From the NCBI GenBank assembly GCA_008015235.1, contig SSFF01000003.1, positions 310,001 through 374,000 on the forward strand: DNA of 64,000 nt, in the 5' to 3' direction. The notes below the pieces were generated by a model that did not search any database, was not told the origin of the DNA, and saw nothing but the letters and a program-made list of their open reading frames with translations. This document shows positions 18,476-26,018 of the stretch, piece after piece; position 1 is the stretch's first letter, and the number at the start of each line of letters is the position of its first letter. A program made the position numbers and the translations under genes. The stretch comes from Rhodoferax sp. (GTDB taxonomy: Bacteria; Pseudomonadota; Gammaproteobacteria; Burkholderiales; Burkholderiaceae_C).

Positions 18476-20043
18476 ATGGAATGCAAGGCTGCCTCCAGCT
18501 TGAATACCGATACCGCCTGGTGCAGATTGCCAGCCTCTTCGGCCAGGGAACTAGCTCCGGCAGCACTCTGCTGCACCATGGCCGCGTTCTGCTGTGTGGC
18601 CTCATCGAGGCTCTGCATGGCCCGGCTGATCATCTGCAAGCCCTCGTCCTGCTCTTGGGCAGCCAAGCGAATGGCATTGATGACTTGGGCCACCTGCCCG
18701 ACACTGCGCACAATTTCCTGCATGGTGGCCCCGGCTGTCTCCACCTGGGCAGTGCCCTGCTCCACACGGTCCACGCTGGCGCCGATGATGGCCTTGATCT
18801 CGTGTGCCGCTTCGGCGCTACGCTGTGCCAATGAACGTACCTCGCTGGCCACCACGGCAAAGCCACGCCCTTGCTCGCCGGCCCGCGCAGCTTCCACGGC
18901 CGCATTGAGCGCCAGGATGTTGGTCTGAAAGGCAATCCCATCAATCACACCGATGATGTCGGCAATGCGTTGCGACGAACGCTGGATGTCACGCATGGCC
19001 TGCACCGCCTGTTCAACCACAGCACCGCCTCGTTGCGCCACTGCACTGGCACTGTCGGCCGTCTGAACAGCGTCAGTGGCCGAATGCGCGGTTTCTCGCA
19101 CGGCCATCGACAGCTGCGCCACGGCGGCCGAGGTTTTCTGCAGTGACATGGCCGCCTGTTCGGTGCGCTCGGACAGGTCGTGGTTGGCCGTTGCAATTTC
19201 AGAGGTGTTCAAGCCCACCACCTGCACCCCGGTGCGAACCTGCGTCACAAGGTGGCTCAGACTCTGGTGCATGCGCCCCAGGTCCCGGCGCACTTCGGCG
19301 ATTTCACAGTCACCCTCGTCGGCCAGTCCTTGGGTCAGATCGCCCTGCCCCCAGGCCTGCGTGGTACCCCGCAGGTCGTGTATGGGCGCTAGGATGGAGC
19401 GCACAATGGCCAGCGTCAGCGCACCCGCCAGAACCGCCACCACACAGGTCATGGCAAGCACCACCCAAGGCGCCTGCTCGCCCGTGTTGGCCAATGCGGC
19501 CCTCCGTTCGCGGGCCTGCGCGCCCAGGCTGGAAGCCAACTGCTCCATCGCTTCGTCAATGGCGGTCAAAGGGACTTTCAGCGGTTCCATGGCGCGGTTG
19601 GCGGCCCAGGGATCATTGAGTTCGCCGATTTCCATCTTGCGCAACAGCTCCCGCATGCCCTGGGTATAGCTTTCGAGCCCCTGGCCCATGCGCTCCAGCT
19701 GGGCGGCATCGGTTTCCGCCACCAAGCCGCGCGCCGTCTGGATGGCCTGGGCACTGGTGGACAGCGCCTGGGTCCACTGCTTGGTGAAGCGCTCGGTCTC
19801 CGCTTCGTCCCCCATGTGCAGCCAGATATCCTTTTCCGCCCGGCGAACCTGCCCCAAGCCTGTGCGCACATCCCCCAGCGCCTGGGTGGCCTGGAACTCG
19901 CTGTCAATGAAATGCGCAGCGCGCTCGGCTTCGGTGGCAATGGTCAGAGCCGCGAAGCCCCCGACCAGTGCCAGCGCCACCAAGGCAAAACCCAAAACCA
20001 ACAACAACCGCGCCCGAATCTTCAGGCTGCTCAACAAAACCAT
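18445..20043 (-). CDS. Methyl-accepting chemotaxis protein, candidate Pho-regulated
   Basis: A 532-residue chemoreceptor. TM1 is at about 10-34, then a ~140-residue helical periplasmic sensor of four-helix-bundle type, TM2 (WVVLAMTCVVAVLAGALTLA), a HAMP domain and the signalling domain. The hairpin tip reads IDGIAFQTNILALNAAVEAA, then RGFAVVASEVRSLAQRSAEA. No C-terminal methylation-enzyme tether pentapeptide is present; the tail PNRPLALAN comes from a repeat copy. It sits between pstS and a divergent periplasmic binding protein, with a Pho box 38 bp before the start. A role in swimming toward phosphate or a substitute nutrient is inference; no che genes are in the window. Confidence 0.93.
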   Translation of the reverse strand: MVLLSSLKIRARLLLVLGFALVALALVGGFAALTIATEAERAAHFIDSEFQATQALGDVRTGLGQVRRAEKDIWLHMGDEAETERFTKQWTQALSTSAQAIQTARGLVAETDAAQLERMGQGLESYTQGMRELLRKMEIGELNDPWAANRAMEPLKVPLTAIDEAMEQLASSLGAQARERRAALANTGEQAPWVVLAMTCVVAVLAGALTLAIVRSILAPIHDLRGTTQAWGQGDLTQGLADEGDCEIAEVRRDLGRMHQSLSHLVTQVRTGVQVVGLNTSEIATANHDLSERTEQAAMSLQKTSAAVAQLSMAVRETAHSATDAVQTADSASAVAQRGGAVVEQAVQAMRDIQRSSQRIADIIGVIDGIAFQTNILALNAAVEAARAGEQGRGFAVVASEVRSLAQRSAEAAHEIKAIIGASVDRVEQGTAQVETAGATMQEIVRSVGQVAQVINAIRLAAQEQDEGLQMISRAMQSLDEATQQNAAMVQQSAAGASSLAEEAGNLHQAVSVFKLEAALHSMPNRPLALAN

Positions 20044-20080
20044 GACTCACCTCCATGGCGCGCATCCTGCGACGCTTTGG

Positions 20081-20096
20081 TGACATTGGTGTGACA
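20081..20096 (-). promoter_or_regulatory. Pho box upstream of the chemoreceptor gene
   Basis: On the minus strand TGTCACACCAATGTCA: two perfect TGTCA repeats with a 6-bp spacer, 38 bp before the chemoreceptor start. Confidence 0.75.
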
Positions 20097-20147
20097 CGCA
20101 CACCGGCTTTCGACACGGACGGCTCTGCCACCACAGATTCACCTGAA

Positions 20148-20165
20148 TGTCACAACCGTGTCACA
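20148..20165 (+). promoter_or_regulatory. Pho box upstream of the binding-protein gene
   Basis: TGTCACAACCGTGTCACA: two perfect TGTCA repeats 11 bp apart. A TATCCT hexamer about 10 bp downstream (near 20175) is in the right place for a -10. It overlaps the longest open frame, which argues for a downstream start of that gene. Confidence 0.8.
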
Positions 20166-20260
20166 TGCCGCACCTATCCTGCGGGCCCGGATTCAGGCCC
20201 ATTTCGGCATCCAGCCCGCATAAAGTAAGCGTATACCGCTATAAAAATGAAAGCAAAATC

Positions 20261-21421
20261 GTGACCCAACATAACGTTCCAACTCTCAATCCAGGCCTGA
20301 CGCGGCGTGGCCTGCTGCGTGCCGGCGCGTCCGGGCTGGCCGCGATCGGCACGCCGCTATGGGCCCAAGGCGCACTCAGCGCGCCGGCCCGCGGCATCAC
20401 CATCGCCCAGATCGCCGACATGTCGGCAGCCCAGATCGATGTGTCCAAAGACTTTCTCATTGGAGCGCGTGCCGCGTGGGCCGACATCAATGCCAAAGGC
20501 GGTGTGCGCGGACTGCCGGTGCAGCATCTGGTGCTCGAAACAGACGGCAGCCCCGCCAGCCTGGCAAAAGCCATCGACACCATCCAAGGCCTGCCCCACT
20601 GCGTGGCGGCATTTGGCACCGTTGGCAGCCAGGCCGCAACCATGGCCAGCACCCAGCTGCAACGCAGCCTGCCCGATCTGGCGCACATGGCGCCCTGGCT
20701 GCACAGCACCGAAAGCAGCCTGCCCGACAACAGTTTCCCCATCTTTGCCAGTCGCACCGACCAGATTCAGCACGCACTCAAGTCCCTGTCCAGCATGGGC
20801 GTGGACCAAGTGGGGGTAGTTTTTGGCAGCCCCCAGGACCGCCAAGCCAGCCTGCCCGAAATCGAGCGGCTCACGCGCAACATGGCCTTGCGGCCCCTGG
20901 TTTACCCCCTGCACAGCGAAATGCAGCAACTGGGCGCGTCCCTCCATTCCGACTCACCGCGTGTTCTGCTGTTCATCGGCGCCACCCCCGAGTTGCTGGC
21001 CCTGACACAGGGGATTGCACGGCAGGCACAGCAGCGCTACATCATCGCGCTGGCCGACGTCAATGTACTGACCCTGCAGCAAAGCGGGCTGTCCCGCCAT
21101 AGCGCCGTGATAGCCACCCAGGTGGTTCCCTTGGTCAATGCCCAGGCACCGGTGGTGCGTCAGTACCGTGAAGCCATGGCCCGCCTCTACGACGAACCCC
21201 CTACCCCCCAGAGCCTGTCGGGCTTCGTCGCCGCCCGCTTTGCATTCGAGGCACTGCGCCAGACCGAAGGCACGCCCACCCGCACGGGCGTCATGGCAGC
21301 GCTGCAGCAGCGCAAGTCCTGGGACTTGGGCGGCTTTCTCATCCAGACCAGTGCCCAGCGCCGCTCCGGCAGCTACGTGACCCAAAGCATGCTGGCCAGC
21401 GATGGGCGTTTTGTGGGCTGA
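20261..21421 (+). CDS. Tat-exported ABC-type substrate-binding protein (orphan)
   Basis: About 386 residues of the type I periplasmic binding fold used by branched-chain amino-acid (LivJ-like) receptors. It has the twin-arginine signal TRRGLLRAGASGLAAIG, then GITIAQIADMSAAQIDVSKD and the typical GARAAWADINAKGGVRG. The longest frame begins at 20147, but that ATG lies inside the Pho box. GTG 20261, 16 codons before the twin arginines, is the likelier start, although its ribosome site is weak. There are no permease or ATPase genes nearby, so it may serve as a sensor or chemoreceptor partner rather than a transporter part. The ligand is unknown. Confidence 0.8.
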   Translation: MTQHNVPTLNPGLTRRGLLRAGASGLAAIGTPLWAQGALSAPARGITIAQIADMSAAQIDVSKDFLIGARAAWADINAKGGVRGLPVQHLVLETDGSPASLAKAIDTIQGLPHCVAAFGTVGSQAATMASTQLQRSLPDLAHMAPWLHSTESSLPDNSFPIFASRTDQIQHALKSLSSMGVDQVGVVFGSPQDRQASLPEIERLTRNMALRPLVYPLHSEMQQLGASLHSDSPRVLLFIGATPELLALTQGIARQAQQRYIIALADVNVLTLQQSGLSRHSAVIATQVVPLVNAQAPVVRQYREAMARLYDEPPTPQSLSGFVAARFAFEALRQTEGTPTRTGVMAALQQRKSWDLGGFLIQTSAQRRSGSYVTQSMLASDGRFVG

Positions 21422-21526
21422 AAGAACGTGCCCCGTGCCGTTGAGCCGAACAGTCGCCGTGCACCACAACGCAAGGTGCACACGGCTGCTATGCTTCCCA
21501 TCCCACCAATCAGTGCACCGTTTTCC

Positions 21527-23029
21527 ATGCAAACCGTCAAACGCCTGGCCGCTGTCGACCTGGGCTCCAACAGCTTCCGACTCGAAATTGGTGTCGTTGA
21601 ACACGGTGTCTTCCGCCGTACCGAGTACCTCAAGGAAACCGTGCGCCAAGGGGGGGGGCTGGACGAAAACCGCAACCTCACGCTCCCTGCCATGGAAAAA
21701 GGCTGGGAGTGCCTGGCCCGTTTCGGCGAACGCCTGGCCGGGTTCGACGCCGGAGAAGTGCGCGCCGTGGCGACCCAGACGCTGCGCGAAGCACGCAACC
21801 GCGACGCATTCTTGGACCGCGCCAACGCCCTGCTGGGCTTTCCCATCAATGTGATTTCAGGGCGCGAAGAAGCGCGGCTGATCTACCAGGGTGTGGCCCA
21901 CATGCTCGACGACGCCAACGAACGCCGCCTGGTCATGGACATTGGCGGACGCTCCACCGAACTCATTCTGGGACAAGGATCTACACCCAAGGTCATGGAG
22001 TCCTTCCGCGTCGGCAGCATCGCCTGGTCGACCCGCTTTTTCCCCACCGGCCAATTCACCGAACGCGCTTTCGAAGTCGCCGAAATTGCCGCCAAGGCGG
22101 TGCTCGACGAGGCCCTGGACCTTTACCACCCTGACCACTGGGAGGTGGCCTACGGCTCGGCCGGCACCGTCAACGCCATCACCGAAGTGCTGGAGGCAGC
22201 AGGTTGGGAAAAAGGTGTCATCACCCGCGCTGGCCTGGATTGGCTGGTGGACAAGCTCATAGCCGGCCAAAGCGCTGACAAGGTGCGCCTGGCGGGCCTG
22301 CGCGATGACCGCCGCCCCATCATTGGCGGCGGCGTAAGCGTCATTCGCGCAGTGTTCGATCTGCTGGGCATGGACACCATGCACATTGCCCCAGGGGGCC
22401 TGCGCCATGGCCTGCTGTGCGACATGATGGGCCCGCACACCGGGTTGGACGATTTGCAGACGCGCTCCATCAACCGCCTGGCGGTGAAATTCAACGTCGA
22501 CCGGGTGCACGGCGAACGCGTTGCCCGGGTGGCCTGCGCGCTGCTCCAACAGCTGTTCACCCACCAGTCCGAGCCCGAGCGCCAGCGGCTGCTGCAAAAG
22601 CTGGAGTGGGCCGGCAAACTGCACGAAATTGGCGTGCACATTTCGCACAGCGACAGCCACAAACACGGCGCCTACATTCTCGACAACGCCGACGCCATGG
22701 GTTTTTCTCTGTCTGAAATGCACCGCCTGAGCCTCCTGGTGCTGGGGCACCGCGGCAAGCTGCGCAAGCTCGAATCGGCCATGGGCGACCCGGACCTGGT
22801 CTTGCAAATGCTGGCACTGCGCCTGGCCGTGGCCCTGTGCCATGCCCGCCGCGACCCGGACATGCAGGGCTTGCAACTGGCCTGGAAGAAGGATGCCCAG
22901 AAGCTGTCGCTCAGCGGCCGCCCCGGCTGGGCCCAGCTCTATCCGCAGAGCACCCACCTACTGCGCGAAGAAACTACCGCCTGGGCCCAGCTGACCGACG
23001 GCCTGCGGCTCGATACCAGCGCGCTGTAG
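21527..23029 (+). CDS. ppx: Exopolyphosphatase (Ppx/GppA family)
   Basis: A 500-residue Ppx/GppA enzyme that releases Pi from the ends of polyphosphate. The N-terminal actin-like fold shows the phosphate-1 motif AAVDLGSNSFRLEIG. Further motifs are VATQTLREARN, ISGREEARLIYQGV, MDIGGRSTELILG and AYGSAGTVNAI. The C-terminal HD-like domain includes KLHEIGVHISHSDSHKHGAY. The frame opens at 21428; ATG 21527, six residues before the fold begins, is preferred, with 21491 as an alternative. It pairs functionally with ppk1 at 26-28 kb. No Pho box of its own was seen. Confidence 0.94.
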   Translation: MQTVKRLAAVDLGSNSFRLEIGVVEHGVFRRTEYLKETVRQGGGLDENRNLTLPAMEKGWECLARFGERLAGFDAGEVRAVATQTLREARNRDAFLDRANALLGFPINVISGREEARLIYQGVAHMLDDANERRLVMDIGGRSTELILGQGSTPKVMESFRVGSIAWSTRFFPTGQFTERAFEVAEIAAKAVLDEALDLYHPDHWEVAYGSAGTVNAITEVLEAAGWEKGVITRAGLDWLVDKLIAGQSADKVRLAGLRDDRRPIIGGGVSVIRAVFDLLGMDTMHIAPGGLRHGLLCDMMGPHTGLDDLQTRSINRLAVKFNVDRVHGERVARVACALLQQLFTHQSEPERQRLLQKLEWAGKLHEIGVHISHSDSHKHGAYILDNADAMGFSLSEMHRLSLLVLGHRGKLRKLESAMGDPDLVLQMLALRLAVALCHARRDPDMQGLQLAWKKDAQKLSLSGRPGWAQLYPQSTHLLREETTAWAQLTDGLRLDTSAL

Positions 23030-23093
23030 CCTGCCCGACTGCCAGCTGCAGGGGAGGCGCGCATGAGCCCGTGTCAGGCGGCCTGTTCAAGAA

Positions 23094-24968
23094 TCAGGCT
23101 GCCATGTTCTGCAAGGTGGTCGGGGCACCGGCACCACCCCAGACCATCGCCGCCAAGGGCGGCTCAGCATGCTCTGGCGAAGCCTGCAACCACACCCCTA
23201 CGCCTGCTGCTTTCGCCCGCCCCTTGGCCACGGCCGCCGCATTGGCCACCTCGTCCGCCCGTCGAAACATCCCAGCCTCCACGCTCACGACACCGATAGA
23301 CACGGTGGTGCAGGGGAAGAAGCGCTGGACACCAAAGCGATCCTCGGCATAGATGCCCCCGCGTCGGCGGTCTTCGGCCTCGAACAGCTGTGCCGCAGCG
23401 GCGCCAAACTTCTCCACCATGCGGGTGCAGCGCGCGTGCCAGTCGGCACTCTGGAACAACATGACGAAGTCGTCGCCCCCAATGTGCCCGAGGAAGTCCT
23501 TGCGCCGGTCGCAATGCTCCTGGGCGATGCGTGCCATGAGCCGGATCATTTCATCCCCACGCCAGTACCCATAGTGGTCGTTGAAGGGCTTGAAGTGGTT
23601 GAGGTCGGCATAACAGGCCACAAAGCTCCCACCGCGGCGCAGTAGGCGTTGCAGGTGCTGGCTCGTCGGTACATTGCCCGGCAGGAAAGTCAGCGGATTG
23701 GCATGGCGGGCAGCTTCGATACGCGATTCGGTGACCGACCGCACCAGCTGTTCACCGGTGCCCAGGCCGACGTAGCGTCCGTTTTCGGTGACGATAAAAC
23801 CGTCGCTGAGGTAGCGCTGGTCGTCCGAGGTCAGGATGCCCACTACCTCGTCAATCCGGTGATTGCGCTCGACCACGCGCGGCTGGAAATTGATGTGCGG
23901 CGTACAGGGTTTGCGCCCCGCAACTTCGCGGTAGTACAGCTTGGCGTACTCGTTGATGAAGGCCACGCGGTTGATCAGGCCCACGGGCTTGCCGCCCTCG
24001 ACCACCGCCAGGGCATGGATCTGTGGGGCCTGCTCGAACACCCGGGCCACCTCGTCGTTGGTAGAAGACAGGCACAGGGTCGGTGCATCCATCACGCTGA
24101 CCCGGCGCAAGGTGCCGCGTGCATTGGCGCGGGTGCGGGTGGGCAGCACAGCCAGGTGCGCATCCTGCAGCACCTGCCGGGTGTCGCCATTGGCAACGCT
24201 CAGCGGCTGGGCCAGGGGGCGCCCCAGGAAATACCCCTGCCCGAGCTGAATGCCCAGGTCACGCAGCGCGCGCAGGTCATCCGCCGTTTCAATGCCTTCG
24301 GCCACCAGGGTGGAATCGAAGGTTTCGGCCAGGAGCTGAATAGCCTGCACGGTTTTCAACTTGTCGGCATGGGTGCTGATGTCACGCGTGAAATATTTGT
24401 CGATCTTCACGACCTCGGGCTTGATTTGCGACCACAGACGCAGACTGGAACGGCCGTCGCCAAAGTCATCGAGCGCAATGCCGACTCCGGCTGCATGCAC
24501 ATGCTGGGCAATGGTGGCAAAGGCATCCATATCCTGTACCCGCTCGTGCTCGGTGATTTCAAGCACCAGATTGCGCGGCAGGACTTTGCAGGCCTGCAAG
24601 AACTCCAGCAAAGCGTCCGTCCCGCGCGAACGCATGAGGTAGGCCAGAGCCGATGCGCTCAAATTGACAAACAGCCGACCACTCTGCCCCAGGTCGTGCC
24701 AGCGCTGCAAGGCCAGCTGCACGCAGGCAACTTCAAACTCAAAGAGACAGCCTTCCATGGCGCCCCCCTGCAGCAGGACATCGGGGCTGTAAAAACTGGA
24801 TCCTGCAGGTCCGCGCACCAGGGCCTCGTGTGCGTGCACCTGGGCATCCGCCAGAGAAACAATGGGTTGAAACACCATATCGAGTGCGCGATGCTGCAGC
24901 AGTTCGCGCACAGACAAAAATTCACGCAGATGGCCATCCACCACCTGCGTTTGGGCGTTATCAATCAT
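23094..24968 (-). CDS. EAL-CBS-GGDEF c-di-GMP protein
   Basis: A 624-residue cytosolic protein. The N-terminal EAL phosphodiesterase keeps its catalytic motifs: EAL at 48-50 in HEALVRGP, LEITEHE, ALDDFGDG, and AEGIE with QGYFLGRPL. The middle is a CBS pair (PTLCLSSTNDEVARVFEQAP, then VVEGGKPVGLINR), often an adenosine-nucleotide sensor. The C-terminal GGDEF domain has the signature GGDDF (497-501), with Asp for Glu, which may still cyclise GTP or act as a GTP sensor. ATG 24968 follows GGAGG; the frame is open to 25070. A Pho-box-like site lies 38 bp upstream, and its neighbours are ppx and the ppk island. Confidence 0.9.
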   Translation of the reverse strand: MIDNAQTQVVDGHLREFLSVRELLQHRALDMVFQPIVSLADAQVHAHEALVRGPAGSSFYSPDVLLQGGAMEGCLFEFEVACVQLALQRWHDLGQSGRLFVNLSASALAYLMRSRGTDALLEFLQACKVLPRNLVLEITEHERVQDMDAFATIAQHVHAAGVGIALDDFGDGRSSLRLWSQIKPEVVKIDKYFTRDISTHADKLKTVQAIQLLAETFDSTLVAEGIETADDLRALRDLGIQLGQGYFLGRPLAQPLSVANGDTRQVLQDAHLAVLPTRTRANARGTLRRVSVMDAPTLCLSSTNDEVARVFEQAPQIHALAVVEGGKPVGLINRVAFINEYAKLYYREVAGRKPCTPHINFQPRVVERNHRIDEVVGILTSDDQRYLSDGFIVTENGRYVGLGTGEQLVRSVTESRIEAARHANPLTFLPGNVPTSQHLQRLLRRGGSFVACYADLNHFKPFNDHYGYWRGDEMIRLMARIAQEHCDRRKDFLGHIGGDDFVMLFQSADWHARCTRMVEKFGAAAAQLFEAEDRRRGGIYAEDRFGVQRFFPCTTVSIGVVSVEAGMFRRADEVANAAAVAKGRAKAAGVGVWLQASPEHAEPPLAAMVWGGAGAPTTLQNMAA

Positions 24969-25005
24969 AGGAACCTCCAACGCTTGGCAATGTAGACAGA
25001 CTTTG

Positions 25006-25021
25006 TGACAGCCCCGTGAAA
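25006..25021 (-). promoter_or_regulatory. Pho box upstream of the EAL-GGDEF gene
   Basis: On the minus strand TTTCACGGGGCTGTCA (one mismatch in the first repeat), followed by a further TGTC after 7 bp. The 11-bp period is kept for the first two repeats. It lies 38 bp before the start codon. Confidence 0.55.
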
Positions 25022-25121
25022 ACCACTGGAGCCAGCGCTCTATCGGCGCAGCATTTTGGGCTTGTGGCAAACCGCACGAATCATTAAACTGTGTAAACCG
25101 TATACATTATTTAAGGACAAC

Positions 25122-25508
25122 ATGACATCCACTGCCAGCACCAAGCCCCCCGTCAAGAAAACTGCAAGCGCCAAGACCGTGGCATCGGCGACCACCCCTG
25201 CGAAAAAGCCCGTCGCCAAGGCACCGGCTGCCAAGCCAGCCCCGGTGCCACCGGCACCGGTAAAAGCTGACAAGCCCAAAAAACTCAAGCTGGTACGCGA
25301 CAGCCTTTCAATACCGAAAGACGAATATGAAGTGATTGCGGCACTCAAGCTGCGCGCGGGCAAGCTGGGCCATGCCGCCAAGAAGACCGAGATCATCCGC
25401 GCGGGGCTCAAAGCCATTGCCGCCCTGTCGGACCAGGGGCTGCTGAAGGCGCTGAAGTCGGTGCCCAGCATCAAGACCGGGCGCCCCGCCAAGCACAAAC
25501 GCGAGTAG
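25122..25508 (+). CDS. Lys/Ala/Pro-rich protein with RHH-like C-terminus
   Basis: A 128-residue basic protein. The first ~55 residues are a low-complexity Lys/Ala/Pro/Thr tail resembling histone H1-like or PhaM-like regions. The C-terminal half, KLVRDSLSIPKDEYEVIAAL then KKTEIIRAGLKAIAAL, resembles a short ribbon-helix-helix or helical DNA-binding module. I recall similar hypothetical proteins near ppk/sixA in other Burkholderiales. ATG 25122 follows AAGGA. A nucleoid- or polyphosphate-binding role is only a guess from composition and neighbourhood. Confidence 0.75.
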   Translation: MTSTASTKPPVKKTASAKTVASATTPAKKPVAKAPAAKPAPVPPAPVKADKPKKLKLVRDSLSIPKDEYEVIAALKLRAGKLGHAAKKTEIIRAGLKAIAALSDQGLLKALKSVPSIKTGRPAKHKRE

Positions 25509-25524
25509 GCGGCACGGCTGCCTA
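25506..25524. terminator. Short hairpin between the RHH-like gene and sixA
   Basis: TAGGCGGC (starting at the stop codon) pairs with GCTGCCTA with one mismatch and a 3-nt loop, between two convergent genes. There is no T-run, so an intrinsic terminator is doubtful. Confidence 0.3.
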
Positions 25525-25538
25525 AAGCGGCTGAATAC

Positions 25539-26000
25539 CTACAGAAGTTCGGGGGATTGCACGCTCAGCAGCACTGCCTGCCCGCCCTCTTCGCGCTCCC
25601 GAAAGCGCAGCCACCAGACGGCGCCCTTACGTAGTGCACACTCCCCGCTGGAAATGCCCAGCAACTGGGCCACCACTTGTCCAAGGATGGGTTGGTGCCC
25701 GACGACCAAGGCGCATCCCTTGCCTTGGGGCCAGCCCACCAGGTCCAACAGGTCCGACGCTGTACCCAGCGGCGCCAGGGCCGTACTGGTCTTGAATTTG
25801 CGCCCCAATGCCTTGGCCGTCTGTTGCGTGCGCACTGCCGGACTGACCCAGATGCGGGTGCCCTCGGGCATTTGCCGGTCCAGCCAGGCGGCCATGCGTG
25901 CGGCCTGCTTTTCACCTTTATGGGTCAGATAGCGCTCCATGTCGTCACCCACCAGGTCCAGTTCCACTGCTTCGGCATGGCGCCACAAAATCATGTCCAT
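25539..26000 (-). CDS. sixA: Phosphohistidine phosphatase SixA-like
   Basis: A 153-residue histidine-phosphatase-superfamily protein starting MDMILWRHAEAVE, with the catalytic His in the RH motif and the second conserved His in ALVVGHQPILGQ. SixA-type enzymes dephosphorylate phosphohistidine, for instance on HPt or PTS proteins. It lies 18 bp after ppk1 on the same strand, so the two are probably cotranscribed. Confidence 0.88.
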   Translation of the reverse strand: MDMILWRHAEAVELDLVGDDMERYLTHKGEKQAARMAAWLDRQMPEGTRIWVSPAVRTQQTAKALGRKFKTSTALAPLGTASDLLDLVGWPQGKGCALVVGHQPILGQVVAQLLGISSGECALRKGAVWWLRFREREEGGQAVLLSVQSPELL

Positions 26001-26018
26001 TGCGTTGTGCTCCTGCCC

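Noticed and set aside
20147..20260. Upstream extension of the binding protein to ATG 20147
   Set aside because: It would put the Pho box inside the coding region and bury the Tat signal 50 residues in; GTG 20261 fits better.
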